NCBI GenBank assembly: GCA_964505295.1
Contig: CAZDHR010000060.1
Coordinates: 1 to 22,668, forward strand
DNA length: 22,668 nt
DNA from: DATKZH01 sp964505295
Lineage (GTDB): Bacteria > Planctomycetota > Planctomycetia > Pirellulales > Thermoguttaceae
Direction of reading: 5' to 3'
A program made the translations under genes and the position numbers. A model generated the notes under the pieces. The model saw nothing but the letters and a program-made list of their open reading frames with translations. It did not search any database and was not told the origin of the DNA. How positions within the stretch are numbered: the first letter of the stretch is position 1; the number at the start of each line of letters is the position of its first letter. Positions 13,933-22,129 of this stretch are shown one piece after another.

Positions 13933-14616
13933 ATGAACCGGCATTGGCTCCGGACCGGCGGCCGGTCCTTAGGCGTCGCCTTGCTGCTGGTGGTCGGGAT
14001 GGCGGCCGACGCGACCGCTCCCAGCTCGCCGTCCCGCGGTAGTCCTTCCCGACCTCGACCGATGACACTGGCCGAAGCGTCCTGGCACTATCAGCCGCCC
14101 GAGGAGCCGAGGGAGCTGAGGCTCAACGACCTGATCGTGGTCCTGGTCGACGAGAAGACGCAGGTGATCAGCGAAGGGGAGATGGACCGCCGCAAGAAGG
14201 CCGACGGCACCTTCGTGCTCAAAGACTGGATCGGGTTCGACGGGCTGGCCATTCGCCCCGACCCGCAAAGCGAAGGGGAGCCCGCCATCAGCGGCGAGAT
14301 GAAGAGCAAGTACCGGGCGGAGTCGGAGTTGGAGACGCGGGACAGCATGAAGTTCCGGATTGCCTGCCGGGTGGTCGATATCCGACCCAACGGGACCCTG
14401 CTTGTCGAAGGCCGCCGTCAAATCCAGAACAACAACGAATCGTGGGAGATGTGGCTGATGGGGTCGATTCGGCCCGAGGACGTGCTCCCCGACAACACGG
14501 TGCTCAGCGAGAACGTGGCCGAGCTGAGGATCGTCAAGCGCGAGTCGGGGCACGTGCGCGACGGCTATCGGCGGGGGTTTTTCATGCGATTTCTCGACCG
14601 ATTCTCGCCGATTTGA
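13933..14616 (+). CDS. flgH: Flagellar L-ring protein FlgH
   Basis: A 227-residue outer-membrane ring protein. ATG 13933 follows AGAGGA. An N-terminal signal sequence (RSLGVALLLVVGMAADATA) is followed by a Pro/Ser-rich linker. FlgH motifs: LRLNDLIVVLVDEKTQVISEGEM, then EMKSKYRAESELETRDSMKFRIACRVVD, then a NGTLLVEGRRQIQNNNE stretch and GSIRPEDVLPDNTVLSENVAEL. FlgH in enterobacteria is a lipoprotein; here there is no cysteine near the signal cleavage site (none before residue 130), so a lipobox is absent. The gene lies between flgA and flgI, as expected for ring assembly. Confidence 0.93.
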   Translation: MNRHWLRTGGRSLGVALLLVVGMAADATAPSSPSRGSPSRPRPMTLAEASWHYQPPEEPRELRLNDLIVVLVDEKTQVISEGEMDRRKKADGTFVLKDWIGFDGLAIRPDPQSEGEPAISGEMKSKYRAESELETRDSMKFRIACRVVDIRPNGTLLVEGRRQIQNNNESWEMWLMGSIRPEDVLPDNTVLSENVAELRIVKRESGHVRDGYRRGFFMRFLDRFSPI

Positions 14617-14643
14617 CCGTGCGCCGGCAGACGTTGTGATCCT

Positions 14644-14777
14644 CGTTCCCAAGCTCCGGCTTGGGAACGCGTCTCAGGGGAGCTCCGGTTTCCCCTGGGA
14701 GCGAGGCGGAGCGTTGCGTGGGGTGGTTCCCAAGCTGGAACTTGGGAACCAGGTGCCTGAAGCTCCGGCTTGGGAAA
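14644..14777. repeat. TTCCCAAGC palindromes between flgH and flgI
   Basis: Two near-perfect palindromes of the type seen at 1900-2001: one at 14644-14669 with CCGG centre and one at 14725-14750, plus a half copy (AGCTCCGGCTTGGGAAA) at 14761-14777. A further imperfect palindrome, AGGGGA...TCCCCT, lies at about 14676-14697. They fill the flgH-flgI gap. Confidence 0.85.
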
Positions 14778-14826
14778 CTGATGCCTGACGCGGAAAACGA
14801 AGCTCGAACAAACGGGATACGCTCCG

Positions 14827-15891
14827 ATGAAATCGAGGGACCTCGTCGGACTCTTGGCAGCCGGGCTCTTCCTCTCCTGGATGCCGGGCACGTCCGCCCA
14901 AGGAAGTGCAACGCTGCGAAACGTCTGCCGGGTGAGAGGGCAGGAGGAGATCACGCTGCACGGCTTGGGAATCGTCACCGGGCTCAATGGGACCGGCGAC
15001 GGGAGCAGCGCGCTGCCCACGATCCGCAGCCTGGCAACGATGATGCAGTTGTTGGGCGTCCCGCTGGGCGCCGATGGGGCCGCCGAGCTGAAGGACGCCA
15101 AGAACGTCGCCCTGGTGATCGTCACGACGACGATCCCCGCCGCCGGCGCCCGCCGGGGCGACCGGCTCGACTGCAAGGTGAGCGCGATCTCCGCCAAGAG
15201 CCTCGCCGGTGGGCGGCTCTTCTCCACGCCGCTGACCGGACCCGTCCCCCAGCAAAACCCCGTGGTGTTCGCGCTTGCCGAGGGGGACGTCACGGTCGAC
15301 GACCAAGAGCTCGCCACCACCGGACGCGTCCACCGCGGATGTCAGCTCTTGGAAGACTTTTTCAACCCCTTCTCGGAGGACGGGAGTATCACCCTGGTTG
15401 TCGACCGCGATTACGCGAGTTTCCAGGTCGCCCAGGAAATCGCCGACCTGATCAACAGCCGGATGGCCCCCCATAGTAGCGAAGAGCGCTTGGCGAAGGC
15501 GATCGACCAGGTCCACGTCGAGGTCACCGTCCCACCGGAGTACCGCGACTACCTGGTGCAGTTCGTCTCGGAGATCCTCAGCCTGGAGATGCTCGAGTTG
15601 GCGACGGGCCCCCGCGTGGTCATCCACGAGCGTACCGGAACCATCGTGATCGACGGCGACGTGGAGATCGGTCCGGTCCTGGTCACGCATAGGAACATCG
15701 TGGTCGAGGCGGGTGGCGAGGTCGCCGCCGGGCAATTCGTGCCGGTCGACTCCCAATCGGATGACAACCCAAAACTCAAGGCCCTGCTGGCGGCGCTGGA
15801 GGCCGTCCGCGTCCCCTCGGAAGACAAAATCGAGATCCTCAAGGCTCTGCACCGCAACGGAAGGCTCTATGCCCAACTGATCATCGAATAA
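14827..15891 (+). CDS. flgI: Flagellar P-ring protein FlgI
   Basis: A 354-residue P-ring subunit, which forms the bushing around the rod in the peptidoglycan layer. A signal peptide (LVGLLAAGLFLSWMPGTSA) precedes the mature protein. Family motifs follow: LHGLGIVTGLNGTGDGSS, LKDAKNVALVIVTTTIP, RRGDRLDCKVSAI, LFSTPLTGP, and near the C-terminus VVIHERTGTIVIDGDVEIGPV followed by KALLAALEAVRVPSEDKIEIL. The length is near the usual 365. No clear Shine-Dalgarno precedes the ATG. The gene is separated from flgH by palindromic repeats. Confidence 0.96.
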   Translation: MKSRDLVGLLAAGLFLSWMPGTSAQGSATLRNVCRVRGQEEITLHGLGIVTGLNGTGDGSSALPTIRSLATMMQLLGVPLGADGAAELKDAKNVALVIVTTTIPAAGARRGDRLDCKVSAISAKSLAGGRLFSTPLTGPVPQQNPVVFALAEGDVTVDDQELATTGRVHRGCQLLEDFFNPFSEDGSITLVVDRDYASFQVAQEIADLINSRMAPHSSEERLAKAIDQVHVEVTVPPEYRDYLVQFVSEILSLEMLELATGPRVVIHERTGTIVIDGDVEIGPVLVTHRNIVVEAGGEVAAGQFVPVDSQSDDNPKLKALLAALEAVRVPSEDKIEILKALHRNGRLYAQLIIE

Positions 15892-16069
15892 TGCGGATTA
15901 TTCATACGCCGTCTGTAGGGACCGCGTTCATACGGTCCGAAGCCGCTTCGCAGTGCTTGGACCCGATGAATCGGGGCACTACGAGCCCTCGCGAACAATC
16001 CGCGATAGGGCGGCCTCGTCGGCCGCGTAGCCCCCGGACGAGACGTCCACGCATCGGAGGAAGGCTCGG

Positions 16070-16390
16070 ATGAGCGTGAACCTGTCGACGCCCGCCGCAG
16101 TGCATCCCGCACGGATCCAACCCGCGGAGCCTAAGCCGCCTTCGGCCAACGACGCCGACACCGGGGAGCTCCGCGAGGCGTTCCAGTCGTTCGTTGGGCA
16201 GACGCTGTTCGGGCAACTGCTCAGTGCCATGCGGAAGACCGTCGGCAAGCCCGCCTACTTCCACGGCGGCCGCGCCGAAGAGATCTTCCAGCAGCAGCTC
16301 GACCAGGTCGTGGCCGAGAAAATCGCCGAGACAAGCGGCGACAAGCTTAGCGAGCCGATGCTGGAGTTGTTCGCGCTGGGGCGACGGTGA
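16070..16390 (+). CDS. flgJ: Rod-binding protein FlgJ, N-terminal domain only
   Basis: A 106-residue protein starting at ATG 16070, after GGAGGAAGG. Residues 32-103 match the rod-binding (FlgJ N-terminal) domain: LREAFQSFVGQTLFGQLLSAMRKTV, then a YFHGGRAEEIFQQQLDQ stretch and LSEPMLELF. It caps the growing rod. The C-terminal muramidase domain of enterobacterial FlgJ is missing, which is the common state outside the gammaproteobacteria, so another enzyme must open the peptidoglycan. The stop TGA is followed directly by purine-rich repeat sequence, and then by an unusually long gap before flgN. Confidence 0.9.
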   Translation: MSVNLSTPAAVHPARIQPAEPKPPSANDADTGELREAFQSFVGQTLFGQLLSAMRKTVGKPAYFHGGRAEEIFQQQLDQVVAEKIAETSGDKLSEPMLELFALGRR

Positions 16391-16432
16391 TGGGAAAGGG
16401 AGCAGTCGGGAGTTGGGAGTCATGGGCCAGGA
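16389..16432 (+). repeat. GGGAGT-type purine tract after flgJ
   Basis: GGGAAAGGGAGCAGTCGGGAGTTGGGAGT-like sequence starts at the flgJ stop codon. It is related to the tracts at 271-340 and 12511-12559. The rest of the 16391-17034 gap holds a possible hairpin (16676-16683 with 16717-16724), copy 2 of the dispersed element, and no gene or convincing promoter. Confidence 0.65.
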
Positions 16433-16829
16433 GTTGATGCCTGGGCAGAAACAGGTTGGCCAATGGGGAGGCACGCCCTGAGGAGCGAAGGGCGTGGTAA
16501 GTTCGCAAGACACGACCTCGCTGCGCTTGAGGGACGTGCCATGCTGACGAGCACTTGTACCAGCCATTTCTGTGCGGGCCGTTAGGATCGTTTCGTAAGA
16601 CGCACGGTTGAGCCTTCCCCAGCCAATGGGCCAGCGGCGACCAACAGAAGCACGGTGTTTCGTGAGCAAACGTCGGGCCTCCGCGTGGGGCCACGCAGCG
16701 GCAAATGGACGCGCAACGGAGGCCAGATACTCCGACTCCTGATTTCTGACGTCGGACGTCTAGCTCATGTCTTGTGCCTCTGACCATGCCGAGCTGACGA
16801 CGTATGAGAAATGTGTAACAGTTCAGCGA

Positions 16830-17000
16830 AATGAAGTGACTCCATGTGTAATGAGGGAAAAGGGGAAAGGGGAAAAATGGAAAAGGTAGATTGATGTGAT
16901 TCTGGCCTCGTCTAGCTCTGGAATTTCTCGTTCTCCTTTTTCCCCGTTTTCCATTTTCCCTCTTCTTACACCTTCCTTCAGATGGCTGAATAGTCACAGA
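16830..17000 (+). repeat. Dispersed element of about 170 bp, copy 2
   Basis: It starts with AATGAAGTGACTCCATGTGT and ends with CAGATGGCTGAATAGTCACA. The G/A arm, the core AGCTCTGGAATTTCTCGTTC (16914-16933) and the C/T arm follow in the same order and orientation as at 961-1130. It lies just before the flgN start. Confidence 0.8.
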
Positions 17001-17034
17001 AATGTATCGTTCCTTTAATTGACAAGGCAGCCCC

Positions 17035-17520
17035 ATGGAAACTGCTTGGGAGTCGGAACTGGCCAGCTTCTTGACCGAGCTGTCGGCCGTTCAGGACGAA
17101 TCGCTGGAAATCCTCGCCAAGAAGCGCGAGTTACTGGTGGCTGCCGACGTTGACGGTCTGGCCGAAATCACCCAGCGCGAACAGGGCCTGATCGAGAGGC
17201 TCCGAGGGTGCCTCGCGGGTCGGGCGAAGCTGCTGGCGCGGGCGGGCCAGGAAGGGCTGCCGTCGGAAAACATTCGTTCGCTTGCCGCCGCCCTGCCGGA
17301 CGGGGGGAAGAAGGAACTGACCGATCAGCTCAACGAGGCCACCAGGCGGACCCGACTCCTGCGGCACCACAGCTTGACCAATTGGGTGTTGGTCCAGCGG
17401 ACGCTCATACATCTCTCGCAGATGTTAGAGATTATCGCGACCGGCGGACAGATGCAGCCGACATATGGAAAGGAGGAGCCGGTCAACGCCCGCGGTGCCC
17501 TCGTAGACCGGGCGGTTTAG
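17035..17520 (+). CDS. flgN: FlgN-family flagellar export chaperone
   Basis: A 161-residue helical protein starting at ATG 17035 after AAGGCAG. It is almost wholly alpha-helical with heptad-like patterns (LTELSAVQDESLEILAKKRE, LAEITQREQGLIERLRG), as in FlgN chaperones. The end has the family features TYG (residues 142-144) and GALVDRAV. FlgN binds the hook-filament junction proteins FlgK and FlgL in the cytoplasm and delivers them to the flagellar export gate. The two presumed clients are encoded immediately downstream, which supports the call in a family whose sequence is weakly conserved. Confidence 0.85.
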   Translation: METAWESELASFLTELSAVQDESLEILAKKRELLVAADVDGLAEITQREQGLIERLRGCLAGRAKLLARAGQEGLPSENIRSLAAALPDGGKKELTDQLNEATRRTRLLRHHSLTNWVLVQRTLIHLSQMLEIIATGGQMQPTYGKEEPVNARGALVDRAV

Positions 17521-17560
17521 CGAATATCGAGAAAACACAACAACTACAAAGAATGCGGCC

Positions 17561-19282
17561 ATGTCGCTGTTCGGATGCATTCAGTTGGCGACCAACGCGT
17601 TGAGGGCGGATCAGATCGCCATCCAGGTGGTCGGCCAGAACATCGCCAACGCCAATACGCCAGGCTACATCCGCGAGGAAGCCGTCCTCGTGCCGGGGCC
17701 GTCGCAGGAGTACGCCGGCGTGTTGCTGGGGATGGGCGTCCGGGTCGAGGCCGTCGTCCAGAAGATTGATCGTTTCCTGGAAGAGCGCCTCCGCGGGTCG
17801 GTCAGCGAGCGGGCGAGCAGCGAGACGCAGGAAGAAGCGTACATCGAGTTGGAGGGTCTGGTCAACGAATTGACCGATACGGACTTGAGCACTTCGTTGA
17901 CCAACTTCTTCTCCAGTATCTCGGAGATCCTCAATCAGCCCGAAAGCGTCTCGGTTCGCCAGATGGCCGTGTTGAACGGCGTCTCCCTGGCGTCCAGCAT
18001 CAACCGGCTGGCGGAGCTCGTCGGGGGCCTTCGCAGCGACTTGAATTCTCGTGTGGAAAACATCGCCGAGCGGATCAACCAATTGACCGAGGAGATCCGG
18101 GTTCTGAACGTCCGGATTACGGGGGCGGAAGGAGGCGACGTCTCGAACAGCGATGCGGTGGGACTCCGCGACCAACGGCTGACGGCCTTGGAAGAGCTCG
18201 CCGAGCTGATCGACATCCGGGTACGGGAGCAGCCTTCCGGCGGGGTGGCCGTCTACGCCGGCAACTCCTTCCTTGTGTTCGAAGGGTCGCGACGCGAGGT
18301 CACGGTTGCCCAGACCTCCGATCGCGGGATGGCCGTGTCCAACGTCTATGTGGCCGAAACGAATGCCCCGCTGGAGCTCAGCGGCGGCGAGCTGCACGGG
18401 CTGGTCGCGGCCCGCGACGACGTGTTGGGCGGTTTCCTCGACCGGCTGGACTACTTCGCCGGCACGCTGGCGTTCGAGTTCAACAAGGTCTTCAGCAGCG
18501 GCCAAGGACTCAACGGGTACCAGGAGCTGACCAGCGTCTCCTTCGTCGACGACGGCGATCTGCCGCTCGACGAAGCCGGCCTGGACTTCACCCCCGTCAA
18601 CGGGTCCTTCCAGATACAGGTGTACAACGAGAGAACCGGGATTTCCCAGACGACGGACGTCTTCGTCGACCTGAACCATCTGGGCGACGACACGACGCTC
18701 AATGACCTGGCCGAGTCGCTCGACGCCATCGACGGCATTGCCGCCACGATCGCGTCCACCGGAGAACTGACGATTACCAGCGAGTCCTCCGACGTGGAGT
18801 TCTACTTCGCCAACGACACCAGCGGCGCCCTGGCCGCGCTGGGTTTGAATACCTTTTTCACCGGTTCCACCGCCACCGGGCTGGACGTCAACCGGCTCAT
18901 CCAGGACGACCCGGCCAAGTTCGCCGCAAGCCGCACGCCGGATCAGCCCGACGACGACGGCACCAACGACTCCGAAACGGCCAATGCCCAGATTCTGGCC
19001 AACCTGCTCGATCAGCCGATTGCGTCGCCGTACGGGGAGTCGTTGTCCCTCGTCTACGACGGCATGGTGGCTGAAATCACGCAGGGGTCCGCGCTGGCCC
19101 GGGCGGGCGCGGAAGGCGATCGCGTGTTCGAGCAGACGCTCCGCGGGCAGAAACTATCGATCAGCGGGGTGAGTCTGGACGAGGAAGCCGTGCGACTGAT
19201 TACCTACCAGCATGCCTACCAGGCGTCGGCCCGCTACATCGCCACCGTGCGAGAGCTCATCGAGATCATGGTCAGCCTGTGA
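17561..19282 (+). CDS. flgK: Flagellar hook-associated protein 1 FlgK
   Basis: A 573-residue hook-filament junction protein. The N-terminus has the rod/hook/junction motif IAIQVVGQNIANANTPGYIR (residues 20-39). The D1 coiled-coil region includes LVGGLRSDLNSRVENIAERI and the block with LRDQRLTALEELAELIDI. A further diagnostic stretch is FEFNKVFSSGQGLNG. A central beta-rich module (about residues 346-437, GSFQIQVYNERTG to LGLNTFFTG) resembles the flagellin-IN-like modules repeated in FlgL. The C-terminus (SGVSLDEEAVRLITYQHAYQ followed by ASARYIATVRELIEIMV) is the classic junction-protein helix. The length is near the usual 550. It is exported by the flagellar system. Confidence 0.96.
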   Translation: MSLFGCIQLATNALRADQIAIQVVGQNIANANTPGYIREEAVLVPGPSQEYAGVLLGMGVRVEAVVQKIDRFLEERLRGSVSERASSETQEEAYIELEGLVNELTDTDLSTSLTNFFSSISEILNQPESVSVRQMAVLNGVSLASSINRLAELVGGLRSDLNSRVENIAERINQLTEEIRVLNVRITGAEGGDVSNSDAVGLRDQRLTALEELAELIDIRVREQPSGGVAVYAGNSFLVFEGSRREVTVAQTSDRGMAVSNVYVAETNAPLELSGGELHGLVAARDDVLGGFLDRLDYFAGTLAFEFNKVFSSGQGLNGYQELTSVSFVDDGDLPLDEAGLDFTPVNGSFQIQVYNERTGISQTTDVFVDLNHLGDDTTLNDLAESLDAIDGIAATIASTGELTITSESSDVEFYFANDTSGALAALGLNTFFTGSTATGLDVNRLIQDDPAKFAASRTPDQPDDDGTNDSETANAQILANLLDQPIASPYGESLSLVYDGMVAEITQGSALARAGAEGDRVFEQTLRGQKLSISGVSLDEEAVRLITYQHAYQASARYIATVRELIEIMVSL

Positions 19283-19346
19283 CACCCTCCGGACCCCGGG
19301 ACCGTCAAACCGACCCAACCTCTCGACCCTAGACCGCCCGTAAACC

Positions 19347-22037
19347 ATGGCCAACATCATCGGCATCCCCACGACCCGGGTCAGCGATCAGTTTGTCCAG
19401 CAACGGGTGTTGCAGCAGGTGCAGTACGATCTCCGGGAGCTGTTCCGGCTGGAAAGCCAATTGAGCACGGGTCGGAAGTTCGAGCTTCCCGGAGAAGAAC
19501 CCGTGGCCGCGCTCCGCGTGCTGGGCCTGCAACGGTTGCTGGAGCAGAAAAAGCAGGTCCGGGGCAACCTGGAGACGACCCAGTCCTACCTCACGGCCAC
19601 CGACGCGGTCCTGTCGCAAGTCTCCGCACAGGTTGCCGAGATCCGCGGCGTTGCCATCCACATGATGAACGACGCCACGGTCGACGACGACCAGCGCACG
19701 GCCGCGGTGCAGCAGGTCCAAGAGGCCGTCAAGCAACTGGTGGACACGGGGAACCAGAAGTTCCGCGGACGCCACCTTTTCGCCGGCTCCGAGACCTCAG
19801 CCGCCCCGTTCCGGTTCAGCGGGGCCAGCGCCGTCGAGTATCTCGGCGACGACGGGCAGTTGCTCAGCTACTGCGACGTCGACATGTTGTTCGCCGGCAA
19901 CGTCACGGGGAATGACGTGTTTGGGGCGATCTCCGAATCGGTGCGGGGGGCCGTCGACCTCGGCCCCGTCCTCCATTTCAACACGCGACTCGCCGATCTC
20001 CGTGGGGGCGATGGGATCACGTCGGGAAGCATCGCCGTCTCCGACGGCTCCCACACGAGCATCATCGACATCAGCACCGCCGAAACCATCGGCGACGTGG
20101 CCGCGCTGATCCGCGCCAATCCGCCGGAAACCAGATCCCTCGACGTGGAAATCACCGCCACCGGACTGGTGATCCAGCTCGACTCCGCTGCGGGGGACCT
20201 CTCGATTCGGGAGGTGGGCGGTGGAACAACGGCCTCCGAGCTGGGGATCCTCACCGAGACCGGCGTGGGCAACGATCCGGTCATCGGGGACGACCTCGAT
20301 CCGATCCTCCGTACCACCACCCGCCTGGACGACATCCTCGGCAGCCGAGCCCACGCCGTGGTCCGGTTCTCCGGCCCCGACAACGACTTGATCCTCGAGG
20401 CGGACGTTCGGGGGGAAACCGACGCGGAGGGAAACTGGCTCAACGGCGTGGAAATCCGCTTCGAGAACGACGCCACGGCGGGCAGTGAGTGGGTCGTGTA
20501 CACCGCGAGCCAGGACCCGGCCGTTCCGCCGACGATCGTCGTCCACATCGAGGAGGGCATGACGCAAGCCCGACACGTCGTCAGCGCCATAAACGATGCG
20601 TACGACGCGGGCGACTTGCCGTTTACCGCCCAACTCGACCCGCTCGACGAGCAGCGTGGCGGAGTAGCGTACGTTACGGAAACCCCGCCCGGCGAAACGG
20701 CCGCCGTGACTGCCGGCGGAAGCGGCGGTGAGATCGACCTCGACTCCGGGCTCCAGATCGCGGGCGGGGGCAATACCTACACGATCAGCCTGGCTTCGGC
20801 CGAAACCGTCGAAGACGTCCTCAACCGCCTCAACAGCTCCGACGCCAGTGTGCTGGCCGAAATCAACGCGACGGCCACGGGGATCAACGTCCGGTCGCGG
20901 CTGAGCGGCGTCGATTTCGCGATCGGCGAAAACGGAGGGACGACGGCCACCCAACTGGGATTGCGAACGTTCACCGCCGACATCCGACTGGAAGACCTCA
21001 ACTACGGAGCCGGCGCAAGTATCAGCGACGACGGCGACTTCACGATCCAGTTGACCGACGGCACCGAGCTGGAAATCGATCTCGATATCGAGACTCACCA
21101 GACGATCGGCGACGTGTTGAACCTGATCAACGACGCTGCCGCGGCTGCAGGCGCGTCGCTCGAAGCCCGGCTCGCCCGCTACGGCAACGGGATCGAACTG
21201 GTCGACGAGAGCACCGGCGTCCAATCGTTGACCGTCACCCGAGAATTCGGAAGCATGGCTGCGATCGATCTCGGCCTGGTCCCCGAAGGGCAGAATGCCA
21301 GTGACTCACCCACTCCCGGCGCCCAGGCCACCGCCGTGTGGGACGATGGGTCCGGGGCCGACAACGAGCTGGTCATCACCGCCAACGTGGAGAGCTGGGA
21401 CTACAACGGCGTAACGCTCAACGTGCACGACGACGGCGGCTCGGTGGGCCACGTGCCGATCCTCACCTACGACCCGGTCAACAAGGTCCTGGACGTCCAG
21501 ATCGAAAACGGCGTGACCACCGCGGCCGACGTGATCGCCGAGCTGGGCAACACGCCGGACGTTGCCGGCTTGTTCACGATCGCCAACGCGGCCAGCTCGC
21601 TCGGCACCGGAACCCTCACCGATGCCGACCCCGCGTGGCAATCCGTCAGCCTCTCCGGCGGGCAGCCGGAAACCCTCACGGGCGCGGACCCCTACCCGTT
21701 GGAGACCGAAGGGCTTTTCACCGCCCTCTTGAGGCTCCAGCAAGCTCTGGAAGCGAACGATTTGTGGGGGATTCAGCGAGCCGTCGAACTACTCGACGCC
21801 GGCGTGCTCGACATGAATCTCGCGCGAGCCAGAGTCGCTACCAGCCAGCAAGGGCTGGACGTCCTCGAGCTTCGCCTCGATTCCGAAGAAGTCGAGCTCC
21901 GCGAAGCGTTGTCGCTGGAATACGACGTCGACTTCGTGGAAGTCGTCTCCAACTTGAGCGCCAGACAACTCGCCCTGGAGGCGGCATACAAGTCGATCGG
22001 CGAGATCTTCCGGATCACGTTGCTGGACTACCTCTGA
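19347..22037 (+). CDS. flgL: Giant flagellar hook-associated protein 3 FlgL with modular insert
   Basis: An 896-residue protein; ordinary FlgL has about 300 residues. The N-terminal D0/D1 part (1-200: RVSDQFVQQRVLQQVQYDLRE, LESQLSTGRKFELPGEEPVA, GRHLFAGSET) and the C-terminal part (785-896: MNLARARVATSQQGLDVLELR, with ALSLEYDVDFVEVVSNLSAR and a following LALEAAYKSIGEIF block) are typical of FlgL/flagellin. Between them is a long beta-rich region with three modules of one type (about 215-307, 458-542, 549-645; each with a T-I/V-x-DV-hinge and a terminal LG(L/I)) and two of another type (about 330-449 and 660-750; each with an N-E/D-L-I/V...W..NGV and DV/ARHV.(A/S)). These would form an outward-facing domain of the junction. 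No clear Shine-Dalgarno is seen. Confidence 0.93.
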   Translation: MANIIGIPTTRVSDQFVQQRVLQQVQYDLRELFRLESQLSTGRKFELPGEEPVAALRVLGLQRLLEQKKQVRGNLETTQSYLTATDAVLSQVSAQVAEIRGVAIHMMNDATVDDDQRTAAVQQVQEAVKQLVDTGNQKFRGRHLFAGSETSAAPFRFSGASAVEYLGDDGQLLSYCDVDMLFAGNVTGNDVFGAISESVRGAVDLGPVLHFNTRLADLRGGDGITSGSIAVSDGSHTSIIDISTAETIGDVAALIRANPPETRSLDVEITATGLVIQLDSAAGDLSIREVGGGTTASELGILTETGVGNDPVIGDDLDPILRTTTRLDDILGSRAHAVVRFSGPDNDLILEADVRGETDAEGNWLNGVEIRFENDATAGSEWVVYTASQDPAVPPTIVVHIEEGMTQARHVVSAINDAYDAGDLPFTAQLDPLDEQRGGVAYVTETPPGETAAVTAGGSGGEIDLDSGLQIAGGGNTYTISLASAETVEDVLNRLNSSDASVLAEINATATGINVRSRLSGVDFAIGENGGTTATQLGLRTFTADIRLEDLNYGAGASISDDGDFTIQLTDGTELEIDLDIETHQTIGDVLNLINDAAAAAGASLEARLARYGNGIELVDESTGVQSLTVTREFGSMAAIDLGLVPEGQNASDSPTPGAQATAVWDDGSGADNELVITANVESWDYNGVTLNVHDDGGSVGHVPILTYDPVNKVLDVQIENGVTTAADVIAELGNTPDVAGLFTIANAASSLGTGTLTDADPAWQSVSLSGGQPETLTGADPYPLETEGLFTALLRLQQALEANDLWGIQRAVELLDAGVLDMNLARARVATSQQGLDVLELRLDSEEVELREALSLEYDVDFVEVVSNLSARQLALEAAYKSIGEIFRITLLDYL

Positions 22038-22129
22038 TCGGAGCTTTTTTGCTGGTCCGGCGTGTTTCTCGCGGCCGATACACGTAAAGTGTACTGTTGC
22101 GTTCCGTTGGCAAGCGCGGGCCCACGACT

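Noticed and set aside
14674..15876. 400-residue open frame opposite flgI
   Set aside because: Antisense of a clear FlgI and partly made of palindromic repeats.
16676..16724. Hairpin as a small RNA gene
   Set aside because: Eight-pair arms and an inner stem can be drawn, but there is no promoter, terminator or second copy to support a gene.
19797..21224. 475-residue open frame opposite flgL
   Set aside because: An antisense shadow, rich in Gly, Asp, Val and Arg without motifs; flgL fits the family at both ends.
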